Source: Maratus speciosus
Lineage: Eukaryota > Arthropoda > Arachnida > Araneae > Salticidae
Direction: 5' to 3'
Length of the DNA stretch: 64,000 nt
Assembly: GCA_963932465.1 (NCBI GenBank)
Contig: OZ010791.1
Span: 152,875,915-152,939,914 of the forward strand
A model generated the notes under the pieces. That model did no database searches. It was given only the letters and a program-made list of their open reading frames with translations, and had not been told where the DNA came from. The position numbers and the translations under genes are program-made. Shown here piece after piece: positions 34,374 through 45,576 of the stretch. Numbering within the stretch: position 1 is the stretch's first letter; each line of letters begins with the position of its first letter.

Positions 34374-35712
34374 ATATTTTTTTCCTGTTTTATTCATTGT
34401 AATCAATGTTGTTTCGTGTTCAAACAACCCGAGTACGAATTTATACTTTTAGCGAATTATCCCAAATGGTTGTAATTTAATCATACAATTTCTCATAATT
34501 AAAGGCAATTTTCTCTTCTGCTCGAATGTAGTAAAGAAGTTTATTAATTCATTTGGTTGATTAGATTAATATGCTGAGTTAAACAGAAAATGTAAGTGAG
34601 AAATTATTTATAAATGAATTAATGCAAATTGTAAATCTATAATAAGTAAATAAATAAAATAGTTGCAATATTTATTCTTCTATGAACTAATTTAATAACA
34701 ATTTAATATTTTTTCCTGTTTTATTCATTGTAATCAACGTGGTTTAGTGTTACAACAACCCGAGTCCGAATCGTATACTTTTAGCGAATTATTCCAAATG
34801 GTTGTAATTTAGACATACAATTTCTCATAATTAGAGGCAATTTTCTCTTCTGCTACGAATGTAGTAGAGGAGTTAATTAATTCATTTGGTTGATTAGATT
34901 AATATGCTCAGTTAAACAGAAAATGTATGAGAGAAATTATTTATAAATGTATTGAATTATGCAGATTGTAAATCTATAATAAGTAAATAGATAAAATAGT
35001 TGCAATATTTATACTATTATGAACTAATTTAATAACAATTTAATATTTTTTTCCTGTTTTATTCATTTTAATAATTCGTGGTTTCATGTTACAACAACCC
35101 GAGTCCGAATCGTATACTTTTAGCGAATTATTACAAATGGTTTCAATTTAATCGTACAATTTCTCATAATTAGAGACAATTTTCTCTTCTGCTACGAATG
35201 TAGTAGAGGAGTTAATTAATTCATTTGGTTGATTAGTTAATATGCTGAGTTAAACAGAAAATGTAAGAGAGAAATTATTTATAAATGCATTGAATTAATG
35301 TCAATTGTAAATATATAATAAGTAAATAAATATGCTATGAACTAATTTAATAACAATTTAATATTTCCCCCCTGTTTTATTCATTGTGATCAACGTGGTT
35401 TCGTTTTACAACAACCCGAGCCCGAATCGTATACTTTTAGTGAATTATTCCAAATGGTTGTAATTTAATCATACAATTTCTCATAATTAGAGGCAATTTT
35501 CTCTTCTGCTGCGAATGTAGTAGAGGAGTTAATTAATTCATTTGGTTGATTGGATTAATATGCTGAGTTAAACAGAAAATGTAAGAGATAAATTATTTAT
35601 AAATGTATTGAATTAATGCAAATTGTAAATCTATAATAAGTAAATAAATAAAATAGTCGCAATGTTTATACTGTAATGAACCAATTTAATAACAATTTAA
35701 TAATATTTTTGA
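34374..35712 (+). repeat. Satellite-like tandem array, four units of 318-340 bp
   Basis: Unit starts, set on CCTGTTTTATTCAT, fall at about 34384, 34715, 35053 and 35371. Each unit carries ACAACCCGAGTCCGAAT, TACTTTTAGCGAATTAT, TTCTCATAATTAGAGGCAAT, TTCATTTGGTTGATTAG, ATGCTGAGTTAAACAGAAAA and ends near AATAACAATTTAAT. Units differ by scattered substitutions and small indels, unit 1 most. No open frame is conserved across units. Confidence 0.92.
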
Positions 35713-36031
35713 CATGTTTATTCAAAATGTTATTACTTTTGTCATTTGATTTCGGTTATTTTTTTTTTTTAACTCGTTACACTTTTAGTCGTTAAAAACA
35801 TGGTTTTCTATCCTGTTGCACTAGCATTTATTATGAAAGTCATCAGTTTATTTATTAAAATATCAAGGTGGGAAAAAAAATATAATGTCGAAAATAATAA
35901 AACATATGTATTTTTACGCGTTATACGAAAATTATATATAATTTTCTTTATTGTGTGGTATAAGACAAGATATTTATAAATAAAATTTTAAATGTATAAT
36001 ATAATTGTCAGCATTATTAATTTCGCTTTTT

Positions 36032-36428
36032 AGGTGCGTTCGTAATTATATAAATACGTAGCACCTATAGTCGTCGTTCAGTCCGTCCGTCCGCATATAA
36101 CACAGCAAACACTACCCAACCGAATGGTCTGAAATTTTAAATGTATAATTGTTCCAAAATTTTGTCGAGTCATTTCAAATTTTATGAAAATCGGAAGTAT
36201 AGTTTGATTACAGGTACATTCAAAAGTTTTCCGTTACTAATGTAATGGAAAACTTTTGACTTTTTTAGGCCAATAGGAAAAAAGTATTTCAAGGGCATTT
36301 TAATGATGTTACAGCCTTTCGCACAAAATAAAATTGATATACACTTATGAAATGCACTAAAATATACATTCAGTACAATATGCGGTGCAAAAAATATTTG
36401 TAAAACTAGTTATAGTACGAACGCACCT
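36032..36428 (+). repeat. Dispersed repeat family G, copy 2
   Basis: Starts AGGTGCGTTCGTAATTAT and ends GTACGAACGCACCT. Contains CTACCCAACCGAATGG, TCCGTCCGTCCGC and the segment ACAGGTACATTCAAAAG, which resembles the internal motif of composite family C. The downstream CATTTGCCACGTTTGACG is shared with copy 1. Confidence 0.65.
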
Positions 36429-37017
36429 CATTTGCCACGTTTGACGAGCAATTTCCAACTTGTTTACCTAAAGAAAAGAAAGAAAAAGGATCTTAATAAA
36501 TTTGCTTACCAGAGTAGGAAAAAATTGGGTTCATTTGGTGTTAGTAAAGGACAGTAGTAAAGGTCTAAGCGTGTATTAAATAAATCTCAAATTTCGATTG
36601 TAAACATACAGACGAAATTAAGTTGGGTAATTCGTGAATGCGAAAATTGAAAACTGGGTGTTTAATGCAATACTGTATGCCTGTAAACCGTATGTAAGAA
36701 CATAATCACAGTTATATTTATACAGGATTTCACGTAAAAAAGAATATATAACTATGCATATCGAGTGTATTCTTTCCGATTGAAGATTAAATACTCACGT
36801 ATCGCCTTTATTCCCCCTTTTCTATCATCATGGAATATATCCACATTCTATTTCGTTCAGTAAAATTTATTTTGACATATTTGTTTCAGATTAAATCCTT
36901 ATCATTTCATTTATTGTTTCGTATCATCAACATTTAAAATGTTATTACTATTCTAAATGTATTGAGATTTTCTGGCAGATTTTACTTATGAAGTTTTTCT
37001 CATAGATGGATTTCAGA
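36429..37017. other. AT-rich stretch, nothing recognised
   Basis: Apart from the first 50 bases shared with the flank of family G copy 1, nothing recognisable. Confidence 0.4.
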
Positions 37018-37352
37018 TATTCCACCGAGAAACTCAGAGGGCTGTTAGCGGACATCAAAAGTAACAAAAATTGCAATGAAACCTCAAACTATCTATTTAA
37101 TAAAAAGTACAGGGTGTTTCCCCTAACTGAACTCAAATTGACGGTAATAATTTTAAGAAAAATAAAAATATTGCAATGAAAATGTAACGATGCGTGTCTT
37201 ATTTTATATGAAATATGATAACATCACGAAAAGTTCTGAAAAGAAAGGGAGCTCACGCACGCAATCGAAGATACCGTATGAACTGGTAATCGCAGTCCAA
37301 AATCTGGAGCATTAAGTGTATACTGCTGGCACCTATAATGGAAACTTCTTCC

Positions 37353-37383
<31 letters not shown>

Positions 37384-37630
37384 GTATCACATTTACAACG
37401 AAGGTGAGCATGTCTATTAAAAATTTCATTGTAATATACGTCAGTTTTCTGAAAGTTATTACCGTCAACCAACGTTGGATTAGGGTAAAACATCTTGTAT
37501 TTTTTGTTAAATAGGTGGTAAGAGTATATTGGTAGCTCCATAGTTGGCTCCATTACACGTTTTGGTCCTTTGATGTCTACTAACAACCCTTTGAGTTTTT
37601 CGGATGAATATCGGAACACCCTGTATATAT
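37018..37630. mobile_element. Imperfect inverted-repeat element with central T run
   Basis: The left GATATTCCACCGAGAAACTC and ACATCAAAAG pair with the right arm near 37566-37612 (CTTTGATGT, GAGTTTTTCGGATGAATATC). Inner ACAGGGTGTTTCCCCTAA and TTGACGGTAATAA pair with 37456-37500. The right edge reads CGGAACACCCTGTATAT, a common DNA-transposon end. The 148-codon minus-strand frame (37224-37670) lies within the right half, runs through a poly-lysine artefact made by the T run at about 37355-37383, and has no recognisable domain. Confidence 0.55.
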
Positions 37631-37747
37631 ATATAACTAGAAAATTACTGTAAAATATTATTAGATGCAATCTTTTTATGAGAGATTAGGTCATTTTTGT
37701 CATACGAAGATGTAAGTTATTTCTTGATTTCAAAGGTATATTATATA

Positions 37748-38226
37748 CCGGGGGTTTCAAAATTTCGGTGCGGAAGTAAAACGCGATATAAAAAAAAATA
37801 TCTACTGGTCGAAGAGACATGTGGCTTCCATATAAATATAAAGCGTGGTATGAGATTTTGTATGACACTAACAAAAAAGTATTTCAAAATCTCGACAATA
37901 GAGGGCGCTACTGCAGATAATTTCATGTAATAATTCTATAGTGCTCACACAACGCGAGATTTGGATACCAAAATATTAGAGAATACTGCATGTACGCTTT
38001 TGTGTATCCAAATCTTGCGTTGTGTGAGCAATATGAAATTATTCCACGGAATTATGTCCACTAGCGCTCTCTATTTTCGAGATTTTGAACTAATTGTTTT
38101 GATGGTGTCATACAAAATTCCATACCATGCTGAATAGTTATCTGCAAACCGAATGTCTCTCCGATCCATAGATCTGTTTGTTTTTTATCGTGTTTTACTT
38201 TCGCACCGAACTTTTGAAACACCCCG
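37748..38226. mobile_element. Palindromic miniature element, 479 bp, TA-flanked
   Basis: The left GGGGGTTTCAAAATTTCGGT and reverse-complemented right GGGGTGTTTCAAAAGTTCGG form the ends, flanked by TA. The arms pair through GTAAAACGCGATA / TATCGTGTTTTAC, ATTTTGTATGACAC / GTGTCATACAAAAT and CTCACACAACGCGAGATTTG / CAAATCTTGCGTTGTGTGAG. The loop is about 60 bp. Open frames on both strands here mirror each other and are not genes. Confidence 0.8.
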
Positions 38227-38561
38227 TATACCTTTACACATATTATATATATGTGTGTGTGAATGTCGTGCGTTTGAACTATAAAGCTTATTTAACGCTT
38301 GAATTGTCACTTTTCGCGTCACGGATGTGTGAGCCCAAAACTGCTTCCAACCATCCACTATCCCTTTTCCCTCGTTGAGCACTTGAAAGGATGAAAGGAA
38401 ACCGCCGGAAATAATTGTACAATTTTTCGTTCGATCACCTCACAGATGCTTTTATAAGCTCCCCAAAAGTTTTACAAGTCGTAAGTGACGATGCTGGGAT
38501 GCTGTATAAAAATATAACGAAAATGTATGTAGTTTATCTTTCTTAAAAGACTATGAAACAG

Positions 38562-38592
38562 AAAAAAAAAAAAAAAAAAAAAAAAAAGAAAA
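38562..38592. repeat. A-run microsatellite
   Basis: About 26 consecutive A, then GAAAAA. Confidence 0.9.
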
Positions 38593-38789
38593 ACCCTGGT
38601 TTTTGTATTCTTTATTAGTTTCTACTTAAGTTTCTACTGAATTAAACACCTCAGAAAGAAATTATTCAAATTTAATTTTTAAGTGATTTTTATGATGAGT
38701 TTATTACCTTTCTTGCGCACTCTTTTTTAAATCGATTATTAGCACATGCTTTGTTTTTAACACTTTGCAATATAGCTCAAATGTGTTTA

Positions 38790-40050
38790 TGCATTCGGTT
38801 TGTCTGTCCGTGCTCTAACTCGCGTAAATATAGTCAGATTAGCATGTAACTGACATAAGTTATTGTAGTGTATCTTGGCATGTTCTGTATTGAAAATGAA
38901 GTGCGTAGCATTTAAAATTCGTTTACAGGGACACTCAAAAGAATGCAGTTACATTGTACTCTGTTGCGGTCTATTCAACATGCTGTAGAATAGGGTGCGC
39001 ACGCCATCAATCATTCATATACAAGGACACACAAAAGATTTAGGATACAGTAAAATATCCGAAGTTGTTAGCAATAATTGCTGGAAGTTCTTTTTCAGTT
39101 ATGGTACGCGTGTATAATAGACAGGAAGGCGACTGCACCGAACCTCGTCGAGTTGACGGCTGAAATTCCAGGATTAAACAGAACTCGATTAGCATATTAA
39201 AATGCAACTGATCTGCCAAGTCATATCTTTGTGGAAACCACCTGCAGACCGATTTTAGTGGTTGGTCGGTAGGTTTATCATTGTGTTTTCGTGCACTCAA
39301 AGGTATGAAAATATGGTGAACTGGGAGCAGCAAATCACAATGGTAAACCTACCAGCCAATCACTAAAATCGTGTTTTCGGATGTTTTCCACCAAGATATG
39401 ACTTGGCAGACCAATTGCATTTTAATATGTTAATCGAGCTCTGTCTAATCCTGGAATTTCAGCCTGATGGTTTGTGTATTCGTTTCCTGGTCTGTAAGTT
39501 TAACAAAATTTTTGCATTCTACGTTGTTTGTACAAATGCTATAGACTGTGCATAGGGTTACACAAAATAATTTGTAAGTATTATTGGGAATGATTGTGAA
39601 TCACTTAAAGGTGGTTTTTAATTGAGTTATGCATTTTCAAGCTGAAATATATTTAGTATACAAAAAGATGCTTGTAGAAAATAGATAAAATCTTATACCG
39701 GACCACTGCAAAGTACCGGATTCATTCGCCCCCTATGGATTATAATTTCTGGCAGTGTGATTTCAGTAGTTTAAGCATGTTTTTGCCCGAATTAAATTTT
39801 AGCTTAATATGTGGCGTGTATAAAAATCTGTAGTTAATATACAGGACTGTACAAAAGATTTCAAGTATGCTTTCGCCTACTGTTAGGAATTGCTGAAGGT
39901 GAATTTTCAACTATTTTATGCGTTTTCTTACTAAAGTACATTTTAGCGTACGTAAAATAAATACAAATTTATAGCTCATATACAGGACTGCATAAAAGAA
40001 TTGGAGTGATTTTCCGGTTATGGGCGGTAACGGCTGAAATCTAGTTTTAA
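38790..40050 (+). repeat. Composite dispersed repeat family C, copy 2
   Basis: It aligns in order with 22775-23870: GTCCGTGCTCTAACT, AAAATGAAGTGCGTAGCA, TTTACAGGGACACTCAAAAG (38926), TATAAAAATCTGTAGTTAAT (39821) and ATATACAGGACTGCATAAAAG (39981). The internal ACAGG-ACAC-CAAAAG motif recurs near 38928, 39019, 39841 and 39985. A palindromic element (39110-39475) interrupts it. Confidence 0.6.
39110..39475. mobile_element. Palindromic miniature element family P, copy 1
   Basis: GCTGAAATTCCAGGATTA (39159) pairs with TAATCCTGGAATTTCAGC (39446). Next inward CATATTAAAATGCAA / TTGCATTTTAATATG, CTGCCAAGTCATATC / GATATGACTTGGCAG, TAGGTTTATCATTGTGTTTTC and AATGGTAAACCTA all pair. Clearly the same family as 55877-56274 but more diverged; outer ends are uncertain. 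Confidence 0.75.
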
Positions 40051-40099
40051 CATGTGTTATGCATTTTTTCAAATATTTATTAGGTATCTTATTTACCTT

Positions 40100-41008
40100 T
40101 ATTAAACAGTGAAATTCAGCTAGAGTATCTTAGAAGGGTTTCTTAATCTATGTTTGATTTTTCTTTCTTGTTGAAATAATAGGCACATTTCTTTCTTTTT
40201 TTTCTTTCTTTCGGTGTGTTCTCATACATTTTTCTAGTGCTTGTTTTATTATAAAATTATATTAATCAAAAAATGTAAAGAAAGAAAAATGCCAACACTA
40301 GAAGTGCAAACCATGCATCTAACTTTATTATTTTCGAGTAGTTTTATTTCCTAGACTTTTTTGTGTAGATATTAGGAGAAGATTTTTTGGCAGTAAAGAA
40401 ACTGGGCATTACGTAACTAAAGTTAGCTTTATTTTACCAAAAAGAATTACTTTCTAATCAAAATAATTTATGAGCAGAAAGGTAAATGACATATTTTTAA
40501 GGAATTAAAACTTTCAAATAATCATTTGAGAGTAAGAGAACATTCTGAAACTAATTTCGTTTTCGAACGGTTGCATTTAACTAATTAAATTCGCGATGGT
40601 AGCATAAAGGGATCTAACCCTCAAAAGCATTCAAACATGTGCTTTTACGAAATTGAATTTAAATTTGCATTTTTATTGTAATCATATTTCGCTTAGCTCG
40701 GCTAGTTTCGATTTAGTTGCAGAATTACATTTGTATCTTCGTGATACAAATCATCGTGCATGTTTCTAATGATGGCACGCATGACGCGAGCCGTTTTGAT
40801 TGATAATTTTTGGAATAGTTAAGTATGTATAGTGAATGGTTGATAAAGGTGGAAAAAGACTTAATTAAGTAGCTTTCTTTACAAAAAGCTACCTATTGCA
40901 GCCGTTCGGAGGAAAGCGATTTCAAAAAATTTTGGTATATTTTCACCGATCATTACCCCCAGACCCCGAAACCACCCTCCGTTCAAATGTTGATATATAT
41001 ATATATAT
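40100..41008. other. AT-rich stretch, nothing recognised
   Basis: No gene, TIR or known repeat seen. A (TA)n run at 40990-41008 abuts the tandem array. Confidence 0.4.
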
Positions 41009-42040
41009 CTGATCTTTGTCACACTGTAACTCTGGTACTTATGAACCGATTTGGATGTAACTTCGTGTGCACATAGTACATACCGATGTCTCGACCGAGT
41101 TCGTTGGCCAGCTTCATCCGCCATCTTGTTTCAAAATGACGGTCATTTAAAATTTTAAAAAAAAATTAAAATTTGAAATGTGGTACCAAAAAATTGAAAA
41201 TTAAAAAATATTTTTTTCTCATGTGTTTCACCTTGATACAAAGATTCAGGAGCATTTTTTATTTCGTCTATATCTTAAAAAATGGCTGAATTATAGCACT
41301 TTGAATTTCCATTGTGGCTGACTTTTTGAAACGACCTGATTTTTGTCACGTGATAACAGGCGTATTTATGAATCGATTTGGATGTACCTTGGTGTGTACA
41401 TAGTACATACCAATGTCTCGACCAAGTTCGTTGGCCAGATTCATCCGCCATTTTGTTTCAAAATGGCAGCCATTCAAAAAAAATTTAAAAATTTAAAATT
41501 TAAAATCAAGTACCAAAAAATTAGAAAATGAAAAATATTTTATCTTATCTGTTTGACCTTAATACAAAAATCCCGGAACAGTTTTTCTTTCGTTTATATC
41601 TAAAAAATGGCTGAGTTATATCATTTTGAATTTCTATTGTGGCTGACATTTTGAAAAGATCTGATATTTGTCACGCGATAACACGCGTATTTATTAACCT
41701 GTTTGGATGTAAGATGGCATGTGGATAGTATATAGCAATGTCTTGACCAACTTCGTTGGCCAGATTCATCCGCTATTTTGTTTCAAAATGGCGGCCATTT
41801 AAAAAAAATTTAAAAATTTAAAATTTAAAATCAGATACCAAAAAATTGAAAAATGAAAAATATTTTCTTCTTATGTGTTTGACCTTAATACAAAGATTCC
41901 GGAACAGGTTTTGTTTCGTTTATATCTAAAAAATTTGAAACTTTGACATTTTGAAACGATCTGATATTTGTCACGCGATAATACGCGTATTTATTAACCT
42001 ATTTGGATGTAAGATGGCATGTGAATAGTATATCTTTTCA
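41009..42040 (+). repeat. Tandem array, three and a bit units of about 325 bp
   Basis: The TTGGATGTA anchor recurs at 41051, 41378, 41702 and 42002 (spacings 327, 324 and 300). Each unit carries GTCACG(C/T)GATAA, TTCGTTGGCCAGATTCATCC, GTTTCAAAATGGC and GTTTGACCTTAATACAAA. The last complete unit lacks about 25 bp. No conserved reading frame. Confidence 0.9.
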
Positions 42041-42206
42041 AACAAAGAGGCATGTTTGTTACTCTTCAGAATAATGTTATTCTTCCCAAAAGCACTCTAC
42101 CCATTTCTTACCCTTCTATTAATTTCATCCATGTTACTATTATCTGATGATATTTCCTGCCCAAGATACACATAACTTTGCACTTCTTTAATTTCAATGT
42201 TGTTGT

Positions 42207-42239
<33 letters not shown>

Positions 42240-42352
42240 GATGCAAATGAATTGAAAACATCACCTTAGTCTTTTCCAAATTTATTTTTAATCCCACATT
42301 AATGCTAGCTTCTGCCAAATCTTTAAGCATATTTTCCAATTCTTCAGGGCTA
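42033..42352 (-). pseudogene. Non-LTR retrotransposon reverse-transcriptase fragment
   Basis: The minus-strand frame reads ENMLKDLAEASINVGLKINL then EKTKVMF, a run of lysines, VQSYVYLGQEIS and INRRVRNG, then a stop and SAFGK in frame beyond it. From family knowledge the order L....A...GL.INL.KTK.M, V..Y.YLG..IS and I.RRI..GW.AFGK marks the thumb-proximal part of a LINE reverse transcriptase (RTE/Jockey-like clades). The YADD active site would lie upstream and is missing: the 5' side ends at a (TA)n run (42356-42374). The lysine run comes from a T run at 42211-42239 expanded within the coding sequence. Truncated and carrying a stop, so dead. Confidence 0.75.
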
Positions 42353-42374
42353 TTAATATATATATATATATATT

Positions 42375-44769
42375 AATTGACAATACATAAAAATTGCTTT
42401 AAAATGCGAATAAAATAGTATTTCTTTTCTAAGCACACTAAAGGAAAAAGAGGGTCATCTACCAGTATGAGCGAAATAATGGGGCCTAATGTGTTTTAAA
42501 ACTAATTACTTTATATAAGATGTTCAAGAGGGTATGAAAATCTTGGCTTTTTAGTAAAATACCACTAGTGTTTGGTCATATTTAGGCTTGAAGTAGTATA
42601 CTTTTAAGAAGAATTTTCTTTTCTTTTCCCTTCTTTCTTTCTTTTTTAAGGACAGATAAAACATTCAGTAGGGGGGATGGGGGTGACCCACAAAATATCC
42701 CATTGTAAGTTTTCATTCTCTTAGTTCCCAGTTTCTAAAAACATAACATTCTTGAATTAAACGCGTTCAGCACGAACATATTTTAATCTTAAATATCAGC
42801 ATGAGTATGCATTGTGTATTTAACATTTACAGATGATTAATTTACGTAAATAACCCTGAAACTATAGAAGTATAACTTATTACAGGTACATGCATGCGAG
42901 GTTAAAATAAAGTCCTTTTTAAAGGAATCTGTTTACCTGGAACATGACACTTTTTGATTAATGTTTTAAAGTCCTTGATTATTTTTTCTGATTGCTTCGC
43001 CTTTTATCATACATTCAATGATTTTTTTTTACTCATCATTGATAAAGGTACGCATTGATACATCATTGATAAAATAAAACGCATTACGAAAAACAAAATT
43101 TCCTTTGCATTTTTTAAAAATATTTTTTTCTTTTCCTCCATCTACTGTTGTCTCACATGTCGATTTTTATCATTGATCGATAATTGGCGCCTTTCTGTCT
43201 ACTTGCCAACATTGCTCCTAATGATTTATTTCCAAGCGTTTACCTTAACCGTCGCCAACATGACGGTCACTATGCCAAGTTTAATATGGGGTTGCTGTTG
43301 CACTTATGTGCTCCTTTTCTCCATATGTAAATGGTTTCTGTTGTAATTGCATTTTTTTTTTCTTTTACAAACTCATACAGTATAAAGACAGAATTACAAA
43401 CATTATTTTAATCATGGAATGAATCCAAGTGGGTTTCTAAGTGCTTGTATCTGTATCATATTAATACTGTTTATTTTGATTTTTTATGCAATACTTTTTT
43501 TAAAGGTCATTTAAAATCAATATTTTTTGTCACTGGCTCCATAATGAAGTTTATATTAAAAACTGGAATAGTAAACATGCTAGTAAAGCTTTTATAGGGT
43601 TTATTATTATTATTATTATTATTATTATTTTATATTCATATACTTTTTATTATTAATTTGAAGTTTTCAATACTGTTTCTGCGGTTTTGAATCATATTTC
43701 CTATCTTCCAATTATCCAATTCTTTTTTTAACCACAAATAAACATATTTCAAATCAGGATATTTATTTTATGAAATGTCTTTTTCAATGGAGCACTTTTT
43801 TGATTTTATTTATTAAGTAATATTTCTGGTTTAAAATATGTGTATGGGTCTTGAAAAAAAAAAAAAAGGCAGAACGTCAGAAGTTATGTTTATCAAAGAA
43901 TTCTTCTCTACTAATTTTGATTTTAGCATGCAATATTTTTGTTTTGGGCCAACCGAAGCGACTGATTTCTTTTTTCTACTTTGACTGAATTATCTGCAAC
44001 GCTTAAGACACTACGCCAGTAACCCGAAAGCACTGTTAAGACTGTTGTAGATATTAAACCAATGACAGCGTTCTTTTAAAAATTCTTTTTTGCAATTTAG
44101 TATATTTTAGAATCGCAATATCTGTTATCATAGAGAGAAATGTTTCTGAAATCATTGTAAAGAGATTTTGATGCATTTAAACAACCGAATGTAAAAGTTT
44201 ATGCATATTTATCACACTGTTTATCAATTAAATGTACTACATCTGCGTAAACAGCATGCGTTATTTCAAATATTTTCACCGTGTATATGCGCTAACAGTT
44301 TAACTCAAAATCGGATTTTCTAGACAGAATTGATTAAGAAACCTTTGAAATGTCCCTTAGAGAATAAGTATGTGAGAGATAGTTAATAGCAACGTGACTG
44401 TTTATAGTAATAAATCAATAAACTGTTTTACAAATGTAGAAAGAAAACACTTCGACTTGTATAAATTTGAATATTTTGTATTTAACTCAAATAAACAATA
44501 CACGAAAAGTTATATTATCTTTCTTTCTTTTTTGTGTACTGCTATATGAATAAATATAATTTTGAAGTCGTATATATGTCAGTCGATTATTGCATGTAAT
44601 TTTTGTATTAATAATTTTTATTTAGATCGGTAATTTGTACTTTCTACAAGTTTTTGAACACTGGCTTCACATTATTTGTAAATTTATTAGTTGGCACATT
44701 GAGGTTATATAAGTGATAAATTCAAGGATGTTCCGCGTTTTTACTTAATCAAATCTAGTACTATACAAG

Positions 44770-44804
<35 letters not shown>

Positions 44805-45069
44805 TAAATTTAAGTTGGAAAAAATGTCAGCTTGTAAGTATTTATTATTTAAAATATCTTTCCTCGAATGAAGAATATTTGTTTAACCTCTTCAGTTCCG
44901 TGAACTCTTCATTTCCTTATAAAAACTAAGCAGTTCATTTTTTGATATTTTAATTTGTCATCAATACAACTGAATATTTTTGTTTTAAAACAACATCAAT
45001 AATTGACAGGTGACGATTTCGATTTCCTTAAAAAATGAATGTTGCTCATATATGCAGATCTAGAATTTT
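42375..45069. other. AT-rich stretch with several microsatellites
   Basis: Holds an (ATT)n run (43602-43629), an A run (43854-43867) and a T run (44771-44803). No gene, TIR pair or repeat family recognised in 2.7 kb. Confidence 0.4.
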
Positions 45070-45545
45070 TACCCTCCTTAAAATTAATTTCATAAAATAA
45101 TGATCTGTGGTTTCATTATGTGTGTGCAAACAAATAAGTATTTATATTTATAGTATTAACTTCTTTCTGATCTGAAAAATTCAATATCAGGCAAAAATCA
45201 TTTCGGCATGAATGATTAAATAATATATTTTAGACCCCTAAAAGTCAATTTCAGAAAACAGTGATCTATGGTTTCATTATGTATACGAAAACAAATAAGT
45301 ATTTATGGTATTATTCTAACTTCTGATCTGAAAATTTTAATATCAGTCAAAAATCATTTCGACATGAATGATTAAATAGTATTTTTTAGACCCCTAAAAA
45401 TCAGTTTCAGAAAACAGTGATCTATGGTTTCATTATGTATCGAAAACAAATAAGTATTTATAGTGTTATTATAACTTCTGATTGGAAAATTTTAATATCA
45501 GGCAAAAACCATTTCGGCATGAATAATTAAATAACATTTTTTCTA
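45070..45545 (+). repeat. Tandem array, three units of about 156-161 bp
   Basis: Anchor GATCT(G/A)TGGTTTCATTATG lies at 45102, 45263 and 45419. Each unit also has AAACAAATAAGTATTTAT, AATATCAGGCAAAAATCATT and CGGCATGAATGATTAAATA. No open frame conserved. Confidence 0.88.
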
Positions 45546-45576
45546 TGAACAAATTTCACAGTCGAAATTTGCTTAA

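Noticed and set aside
34374..35712. CRISPR-like array
   Set aside because: Units are 318-340 bp, similar throughout with no short repeat and unique spacer pattern, and the context is eukaryotic.
37224..37670. 148-codon minus-strand frame
   Set aside because: It spans an inverted-repeat element and a T run that gives poly-lysine; no domain seen.
37686..38382. Several 60-77 codon frames on both strands
   Set aside because: They mirror each other across the palindromic element 37748-38226.
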